A DNA stretch of 64,000 nt from NCBI GenBank assembly GCA_050299175.1, contig JBNKVM010000067.1, positions 62,001-126,000 of the forward strand, written 5' to 3'. The notes beneath the pieces were generated by a model, which was given only the letters and a program-made list of their open reading frames with translations, ran no database searches and was not told where the DNA came from. The position numbers were made by a program, and so were the translations under genes. Source of the stretch: JAPHTQ01 sp050299175 (lineage in GTDB: Bacteria; Pseudomonadota; Gammaproteobacteria; Thiohalomonadales; Thiohalomonadaceae). Positions 59,243-64,000 of the stretch are shown one piece after another (the stretch's first letter is position 1; every line of letters begins with the position of its first letter).

Positions 59243-60973
59243 GTGGCACTGTCGCTTAACGGCACAGCGGTCTCCCGCGGCATTGCCATCGGCAAGGCCC
59301 GCATTCAGCAGCACGGCCAGCTGGATATCGTCGAGTACGTCCTGCCGCAGGCGCACATCAAAGAAGAAATTCAGCGTTTCGAACAGGCAGTCGAAACCGC
59401 CCGTGCCCAATTGCGCAGTATCCGCGCCCGCATCCCAACGAATACCCCACAGGAGATCAGCGCCTTCATCGACACCCACCTGTTGATGCTGGACGACGCC
59501 ACACTCACCGTCTCACCGGTTGAGCTGATTAAACAACATCGCTGCAACGCGGAATGGGCGTTGAAACTGCAACAGGATAGCTTGGTGCAGGTGTTCGACG
59601 CGATGGACGACCCCTACCTGAAAACCCGCCGCGACGATGTGGAACACGTGGTCCGGCGCATTCAGTCGATCCTGCTGCACGGCGAACAACACCATGAAGG
59701 CGAAACCGAAGAGGGGCGTATCATCATCGCCGCCGATCTTTCGCCGGGCGATCTGGTGTTGCTGCACCAGCAGAACGTTGCCGCCATCGTCACCGAACGC
59801 GGCAGTCAGCTGTCACACACCGCGATCCTCGCCCGTAGCCTCGACATTCCCGCGGTTGTTGGTGTACATCGCGCCTGGCAGTACATCCGTGACGGTGAAC
59901 TGGTGGTGGTCGATGCCAACAATGGCGTACTGCTGGCAGGGCTCGACGATGCCGCGATCAAACAGTTAGAAAAACTGCAACGCCAGGAACTGCGCGCTCG
60001 CGCCGGGCTACGCAAGCTCAAGGATCAACCGGCACGCAGTCTGGACGGCATTGATATCACCCTCTACGGCAATATCGAACTGAGTGAAGATGTCACCGCG
60101 CTACGCAAGGTCGGCGCTCAGGGTGTCGGTCTCTATCGTACTGAATTCCTCTACATGAACCGCACCACGCCACCTGATGAAGAGGAACAGTACCGCGCCT
60201 ACCGCAACATCATTCGCCGTCTCAGGGGCGCACCGATCACCATTCGCACCCTCGATTTGGGTGCCGACAAGGAAGCCCCGACCCACCTGGAATGCAGCGC
60301 TGCCAACCCGGCCCTCGGCCTGCGTGCGGTACGTCTCTGCCTCAAGGAACCGGAACTGTTCATCCCACAGATACGTGCCATCCTGCGCGCCGCTGCCTAC
60401 GGTCCGGTACGCATGCTGATCCCGATGCTCACCACTCCGGCGGAACTGCGCCAGGTACTGGAACTGATTGAAAAACAGAAAAAGGCACTGCGAAAAGAGA
60501 AAAAGACCTTCGATGCCAAAATTCCGGTCGGCGGCATGATCGAAGTTCCCGCCGCGGCGATTTGTGCCGACATCTTTGCCCGAGAACTGGACTTTCTCTC
60601 CATCGGCACCAACGACCTGATGCAATACACTCTGGCTACCGACCGCATCGATGAATCGGTCAGCCACCTGTTCGACCCGCTTAACCCTGGTGTACTACGG
60701 CTGATTAACGGCATTATCGGCGCGGGCCGTGAGGCAGGCATCCCCGTCAACATGTGTGGCGAGATGGCGGGCGACCCAACCCTCACCCGTCTGTTACTGG
60801 CAATGGGACTGGGGGAATTCAGTGTACCGCCAACTCGGTTGCCCGAAGTCAAACAGATCATTCGCAACAGCGATATCAGCAAGCTGCGCAAACAGTTCAA
60901 AAAACTTCTTGAAAGTCACAACAGCGATCAGATCGGCGTGAAATTAGCTGAGTTGAACCGCCGCAATAAATAA
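59243..60973 (+). CDS. ptsI: PTS enzyme I (PEP-protein phosphotransferase)
   Basis: 576 residues from the GTG at 59243. An earlier GTG (59234) lies within the ribosome-binding sequence GGGAGGTG, so the later one is chosen. Enzyme I takes phosphate from PEP to its His (TERGSQLSHTAILARSLDIP). The PEP-binding barrel has GAQGVGLYRTEFLYMNRTTP, IRTLDLGADKEAPTHLECSA, FLSIGTNDLMQYTLATDRID, and PVNMCGEMAGDPTLTRLLLA with the active Cys. Last gene of the regulatory PTS run; a repeat element follows. Confidence 0.96.
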   Translation: MALSLNGTAVSRGIAIGKARIQQHGQLDIVEYVLPQAHIKEEIQRFEQAVETARAQLRSIRARIPTNTPQEISAFIDTHLLMLDDATLTVSPVELIKQHRCNAEWALKLQQDSLVQVFDAMDDPYLKTRRDDVEHVVRRIQSILLHGEQHHEGETEEGRIIIAADLSPGDLVLLHQQNVAAIVTERGSQLSHTAILARSLDIPAVVGVHRAWQYIRDGELVVVDANNGVLLAGLDDAAIKQLEKLQRQELRARAGLRKLKDQPARSLDGIDITLYGNIELSEDVTALRKVGAQGVGLYRTEFLYMNRTTPPDEEEQYRAYRNIIRRLRGAPITIRTLDLGADKEAPTHLECSAANPALGLRAVRLCLKEPELFIPQIRAILRAAAYGPVRMLIPMLTTPAELRQVLELIEKQKKALRKEKKTFDAKIPVGGMIEVPAAAICADIFARELDFLSIGTNDLMQYTLATDRIDESVSHLFDPLNPGVLRLINGIIGAGREAGIPVNMCGEMAGDPTLTRLLLAMGLGEFSVPPTRLPEVKQIIRNSDISKLRKQFKKLLESHNSDQIGVKLAELNRRNK

Positions 60974-60981
60974 ATTCCCAT

Positions 60982-61104
60982 CCAGAATTGCCTTCGCACC
61001 CTGATCCTGTGTTGCAGAACCTGCTACGGTGCTCATTTACTACCTGTAAAATCCGCTCCTCGCAGATTCTGCGCCGTGCCTCAGGGCGCGAATACTAATT
61101 CTGG
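60982..61104. repeat. Palindromic 123-bp element between ptsI and mgtE
   Basis: The ends pair in sequence: CCAGAATT-gcc-TTCGC-a-CCCTGA at the left and TCAGGG-c-GCGAA-tact-AATTCTGG at the right. The interior has CAGAACCTGC and GCAGATTCTGCG. On the reverse strand TTTTACAGGTAGTAAATGAGCA resembles the GTTTACGTGGTGTAAATGAGCA core of the family A element, suggesting a distant relative. No coding capacity. Confidence 0.8.
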
Positions 61105-61141
61105 TATTTACCCTGCTGTCATTTTTTGATCACTCCTATCT

Positions 61142-61179
61142 CCCGTTTCGCCGTGCTAAACTGCCAACCACGAAACGGG
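61142..61179 (+). promoter_or_regulatory. Leader hairpin directly before mgtE
   Basis: CCCGTTTCG (61142-61150) pairs perfectly with CGAAACGGG (61171-61179); the loop is 20 bases. It ends about 9 bases before the mgtE ATG and overlaps the purine-rich ribosome-binding region (GGGGGAACGGG). It could influence translation. No M-box-like riboswitch is recognisable. Confidence 0.45.
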
Positions 61180-61188
61180 GGAACGGGC

Positions 61189-62547
61189 ATGGCCGACGTC
61201 GCTGAAAAAGATACTGCACACGAGCGCCTCGACAACCTGCAACTCGCCTTGCAGCAGGAGAATATTGCCCAGGTCCGCCAGGTCCTGCATGAACTGCACC
61301 CCGCCGAGATCGCACTACTACTCGAATCGCTGCCGCCAGAGCAGCGCAACGTCGTCTGGGAACAGGTCGACCCCAGCTTTGACGGCGACATCCTCCTCTA
61401 TGTAAACGACAATCTGCGCGCCAGCCTGATCCGCGACATGGAGTCGCACGAGCTGGTCGCTGCCGCCGAGAGCCTCGCGCCTGACGACCTCGCTGACCTG
61501 CTGCCGGAGATGCCGGAAGAGGTCATCCAGCAGATTCTGCACAACCTCGACGACCAGCATCGTGAACGCCTCGAAGCGGTACTTCCCTACCCGGAGGACA
61601 CCGCTGGCGGTCTGATGAACGTCGATACCATCACCATCCGTGCTGACATCAGCCTGGAAGTGGTGATGCGTTACCTGCGCCTCATTGGCGATCTGCCGGA
61701 GACCACCGATAGCCTGATGGTGGTCGATCGGGAAGGCAAATTTCTCGGCCTACTGCCACTAACCACCCTGCTCACTGCCAATCCCGCTTTTAGCGTCGGC
61801 AAGGTGATGCACCGTGACATCGACGGCATCAGTGCCGACACCAAGGCCTCCGACGTTGCCACCCTGTTCGAACACCGCGACCTGGTTACCGCGCCCGTGG
61901 TCGACGCCAACGGCAAACTGCTCGGCCGTATCACCATCGATGACGTGGTCGACGTTATCCGCGACCGCGCCGATCACGACCTGATGGTTATGGCTGGTTT
62001 GAGCGAAGAAGAAGACATCTTCGCACCCGTGGTCGCCAGCAGTCGTCGTCGCGCCATCTGGCTGGGGATCAATCTGGTCACCGCCCTGCTCGCCTCCTTC
62101 GTCATCGGCCTGTTCGACGCCACCATCGAAAAGCTGGTGGCGCTGGCTGTGCTTATGCCCATCGTCGCCAGCATGGGCGGCATTGCAGGCAGTCAGACCC
62201 TCACCCTGGTGATCCGCGCCATGGCCCTTGGCCAGGTCAGTAGCAGCAACGCTAAACGCCTGCTCAACAAGGAACTGGTTGTTGGCCTGATCAACGGCCT
62301 CACCTGGGCGGTGGTACTCGCGGTAATTGCTGGTTTCTGGTTCGACAGTCCTGCCCTGGCACTGGTGCTTGGCGCCGCGATCATCGTTAACCTGTTCGTC
62401 GCGGCTTTGAGCGGCGCCATCATCCCGCTGATGCTGCGTAAACTGGGTGCCGATCCGGCGCTCGCGGGCAGCGTCCTACTGACCACTGCCACCGACGTCA
62501 TCGGCTTCTTCGCCTTTCTCGGCCTCGCTGCGATTTTCCTGGTGTAG
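61189..62547 (+). CDS. mgtE: Magnesium transporter MgtE
   Basis: 452 residues from the ATG at 61189 (MADVAEKDTAHERLDN). Cytoplasmic N domain (about residues 10-130; PAEIALLLESLPPEQRNVVW, LPEMPEEVIQQILHNLDDQ), paired CBS domains (about 135-260; GGLMNVDTITIRADISLEVV, TAPVVDANGKLLGRITIDDV), and five membrane helices (about 285-450; LMPIVASMGGIAGSQTLTLV, then GLINGLTWAVVLAVIAG). It forms an Mg2+-gated channel. It lies 215 bases after ptsI with a repeat between, so it is probably separately transcribed. Confidence 0.95.
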   Translation: MADVAEKDTAHERLDNLQLALQQENIAQVRQVLHELHPAEIALLLESLPPEQRNVVWEQVDPSFDGDILLYVNDNLRASLIRDMESHELVAAAESLAPDDLADLLPEMPEEVIQQILHNLDDQHRERLEAVLPYPEDTAGGLMNVDTITIRADISLEVVMRYLRLIGDLPETTDSLMVVDREGKFLGLLPLTTLLTANPAFSVGKVMHRDIDGISADTKASDVATLFEHRDLVTAPVVDANGKLLGRITIDDVVDVIRDRADHDLMVMAGLSEEEDIFAPVVASSRRRAIWLGINLVTALLASFVIGLFDATIEKLVALAVLMPIVASMGGIAGSQTLTLVIRAMALGQVSSSNAKRLLNKELVVGLINGLTWAVVLAVIAGFWFDSPALALVLGAAIIVNLFVAALSGAIIPLMLRKLGADPALAGSVLLTTATDVIGFFAFLGLAAIFLV

Positions 62548-62549
62548 CC

Positions 62550-63059
62550 ATGGACAAAAACGAACTGCCTGAAGACGAGGAGATCATCCTCATCAGCAAA
62601 AGTCAGCTGAAGCGCGAAAGTGAAGCGCTTCAGGCACTAGGCGAAGAACTGGTAAACCTCCCGGCGAACAAACTGGCCAAATTTCCGCTACCGGAAAAAC
62701 TCGAAGCGGCGATCAAGGAAGCGCAACGCATCACTGCCCGAGGCGGCCATAAACGCCAGCTGCAATACATCGGTAAAATCATGCGCCAGATCGATACCCA
62801 ACCGATCCAGCAGGCAATGGATGAACTGAAAAAAGAACACCTGCATGAAAATGTCCGCCTGCATCAACTGGAACAGTGGCGAGATAGATTAATTGCAGAG
62901 GGCGATAAGGCCCTTGCCGATCTGCTGGATAAGCAACCCAACCTGGATCGACAACACCTTAGACAACTGATGCGCAATGCACAGCAGGAAGCGAAGAAAA
63001 ACAAACCGCCCAAATCAGCGCGGGAGTTGTTTCGTTATTTAAGGGATGTAATGGAATAA
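62550..63059 (+). CDS. yjgA: Ribosome-associated protein YjgA (DUF615)
   Basis: 169 residues, helical and highly charged. Family features are ISKSQLKRESEALQALGEEL, NKLAKFPLPEKLEAAIKEAQ, GGHKRQLQYIGKIMRQIDTQ, and KSARELFRYLRDVME. YjgA (DarP) binds late 50S assembly intermediates. It is two bases after mgtE. Its final 214 bases (62846-63059) are duplicated at 63754-63967, on the other side of the SET gene. Confidence 0.94.
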   Translation: MDKNELPEDEEIILISKSQLKRESEALQALGEELVNLPANKLAKFPLPEKLEAAIKEAQRITARGGHKRQLQYIGKIMRQIDTQPIQQAMDELKKEHLHENVRLHQLEQWRDRLIAEGDKALADLLDKQPNLDRQHLRQLMRNAQQEAKKNKPPKSARELFRYLRDVME

Positions 63060-63089
63060 CCGGTTAAAATAAGATGAATATTTTATCGG

Positions 63090-63590
63090 TTAACTATTGG
63101 CTGCCGCCGCCCTGCTCTTTTTGCGGATCGCGTCGCTATCCATTTGAATGAGGTAAGGTGCTACATAGCCTCTATATTTTAACTTAAAGCTATATGGAAG
63201 GTCTTTCCAGCCGGTAATGCTTCCACGGCAATTACTTTCGCCACAACAACATTCACCTGGAAAGTGCTCAATACTGTAATTCCTCATTGCATAATCAAAC
63301 GTCACCTCTTCTCCAGCCTCGATAGTTCTCATTGCAACAAAATCATGAGCACCGACTAAATTGAGCTTTATTCCACAATTTGGGCGGCAGGAATGATTAA
63401 CTTTAGTGATTAGTCCACCGTGCAGAGCATAGCGAAATTCACCCATTTGTGAGGCATGTGAGTGATTTCCCTCAATATTATCTTCCTGAATAGTTCCGCT
63501 CATAACGACTTCACCGGCATAAAATTTTCTGGTGGCGTATATGCCCTGGCCCTTTTCGGATGAATCTGATAGCTCATATCCTTTATTCAT
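63090..63590 (-). CDS. SET-domain methyltransferase-like protein
   Basis: 166 residues. A compact SET domain: SSEKGQGIYATRKFYAGEVV (start), LITKVNHSCRPNCGIKLNLV (the NHS-C-x-PNC SAM site), IEAGEEVTFDYAMRNYSI (the E-x-x-x-DY catalytic region), and a post-SET-like CCCGESNCRGSITGW with four Cys that may bind zinc. SET enzymes methylate lysines; targets in bacteria are mostly unknown. It is A+T-rich against its neighbours, oriented against yjgA, and bounded on the far side by a second copy of the yjgA 3' end, which suggests acquired DNA. Confidence 0.88.
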   Translation of the reverse strand: MNKGYELSDSSEKGQGIYATRKFYAGEVVMSGTIQEDNIEGNHSHASQMGEFRYALHGGLITKVNHSCRPNCGIKLNLVGAHDFVAMRTIEAGEEVTFDYAMRNYSIEHFPGECCCGESNCRGSITGWKDLPYSFKLKYRGYVAPYLIQMDSDAIRKKSRAAAANS

Positions 63591-63701
63591 TGCGTTTCCC
63601 TAGATTAATGGGCATATGCCCATGGGATACCACAGTAACACAATACGTTGGTGGATATGGTTTATTCTGAAGTATGCTTAAATCAGGAGATAATCGGCAC
63701 C

Positions 63702-63741
63702 AGAGAGCAATTTTTTCTAAATTTAGGGAATGTTGCTCTCT
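63702..63741. repeat. Inverted repeat just before the yjgA 3' duplication
   Basis: AGAGAGCAA (63702-63710) and TTGCTCTCT (63733-63741), perfect 9-base arms; the loop contains CTAAATTTAG, itself palindromic. It lies 12 bases before the duplicated yjgA segment, in the A+T-rich sequence upstream of the SET gene. It may mark an insertion boundary or be a regulatory site. Confidence 0.5.
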
Positions 63742-63753
63742 AACCCGATTATT

Positions 63754-63967
63754 TGAAAATACCCGCCTGCACCAACTGCTGCAGTGGCAAGACAGATTGA
63801 TCGCAGAAGGCGACAAAGCCCTGGCCGATCTACTGGATCAGCAACCCAACCTGGATCGACAACACCTTAGACAACTGATGCGCAATGCACAGCAGGAAGC
63901 GAAGAAAAACAAACCGCCAAAATCGGCGCGGGAGTTGTTTCGTTATTTAAGGGAAGCGATGGAATAA
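63754..63967 (+). pseudogene. Duplicated 3' end of yjgA (no start)
   Basis: 214 bases that align without gaps to 62846-63059, the last 70 codons and stop of yjgA. By eye the first 88 bases differ at about 16 positions, and the last 126 at about 5. The encoded end is LADLLDQQPNLDRQHLRQLM, then KSARELFRYLREAME. Upstream sequence is unrelated to yjgA, so this is a fragment rather than a second gene. An in-frame start 80 bases upstream would give only a chimeric peptide. Confidence 0.9.
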
Positions 63968-64000
63968 AACAGTCCCGTCTTGAGAAACTGCGAGACAAAA

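Noticed and set aside
60974..61188. Mg2+-sensing M-box riboswitch upstream of mgtE
   Set aside because: The 215-base gap is taken up by a palindromic element and a short hairpin; no M-box conserved segments are visible.
63674..63967. A separate 97-residue gene at the right end
   Set aside because: Its last 70 codons are the duplicated yjgA 3' end and the first 27 are unrelated A+T-rich sequence, so it is a gene fragment.

Overview
The window is a chromosomal segment of a gammaproteobacterium. The gene orders point to this class: mraZ-rsmH-ftsLI-murEF-mraY-murD-ftsW-murGCB-ddlB-ftsQ; rsmI/lpoA-yraN-diaA-dolP; petABC-sspAB; mlaFEDCB-ibaG-murA-hisGDC; and kdsDC-lptCAB-rpoN-hpf-ptsN-hprK-rapZ-ptsHI. 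The presence of hprK and a permease-less PTS fits a chemolithotrophic or sulfur-oxidising type lineage, but that is inference and no species can be named. No tRNA, prophage, IS transposase or CRISPR array was recognised.

Layout. 1-14.7 kb is the leftward dcw (division and cell wall) cluster, from ftsQ (cut by the window edge) back to mraZ, with a strong sigma70-type promoter and three MraZ boxes at 10-bp spacing. At 14.8-15.2 kb is RNase P RNA (leftward), then rsmI. A divergent promoter starts the rightward lpoA-yraN-diaA-dolP-glcD block (16.1-21.0 kb). 21-25.5 kb runs leftward: petABC (cytochrome bc1), sspA, sspB, a small repeat element and a macro-domain gene. ybgI (leftward) and a DegS-type protease plus an OmpA-like lipoprotein (rightward) follow.

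The accessory region is 28.4-40.2 kb. A 2529-residue secreted, teneurin-like Rhs/YD-repeat protein is followed downstream by an immunity candidate, a hairpin terminator, a SymE-like remnant, a ParDE module, and two displaced Rhs toxin-tip/immunity cassettes. Each cassette begins with about 100 bp of Rhs core sequence, and the array ends in a near copy of the same terminator. Both displaced tips show possible cell-wall-enzyme motifs, and their immunity candidates carry a signal peptide or membrane anchor. The immunity candidate of the current tip looks cytoplasmic. This region is visibly richer in A+T than its surroundings, as is the middle of the Rhs gene.

40.3-48.3 kb runs leftward: mlaFEDCB (retrograde phospholipid transport), ibaG, murA, hisG, hisD, hisC, with a 143-bp palindromic element between hisG and hisD. 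48.4-61 kb runs rightward: a small zinc-ribbon-like protein, mlaA, a Ca2+/Na+ antiporter, a metal-binding HMA protein, Kdo and LPS-transport genes (kdsD, kdsC, lptC, lptA, lptB), rpoN, hpf, and a regulatory PTS (ptsN, hprK, rapZ, a mannose-type IIA, HPr, EI). mgtE and yjgA follow. The right end holds a SET-domain methyltransferase-like gene between yjgA and an exact-length 214-bp second copy of the yjgA 3' end.

The host genes are mostly envelope biogenesis: peptidoglycan precursors and division, LPS, outer-membrane lipid asymmetry. Three kinds of small inverted-repeat elements sit in intergenic gaps; one of them lies directly in front of hprK and appears to supply its ribosome-binding site.
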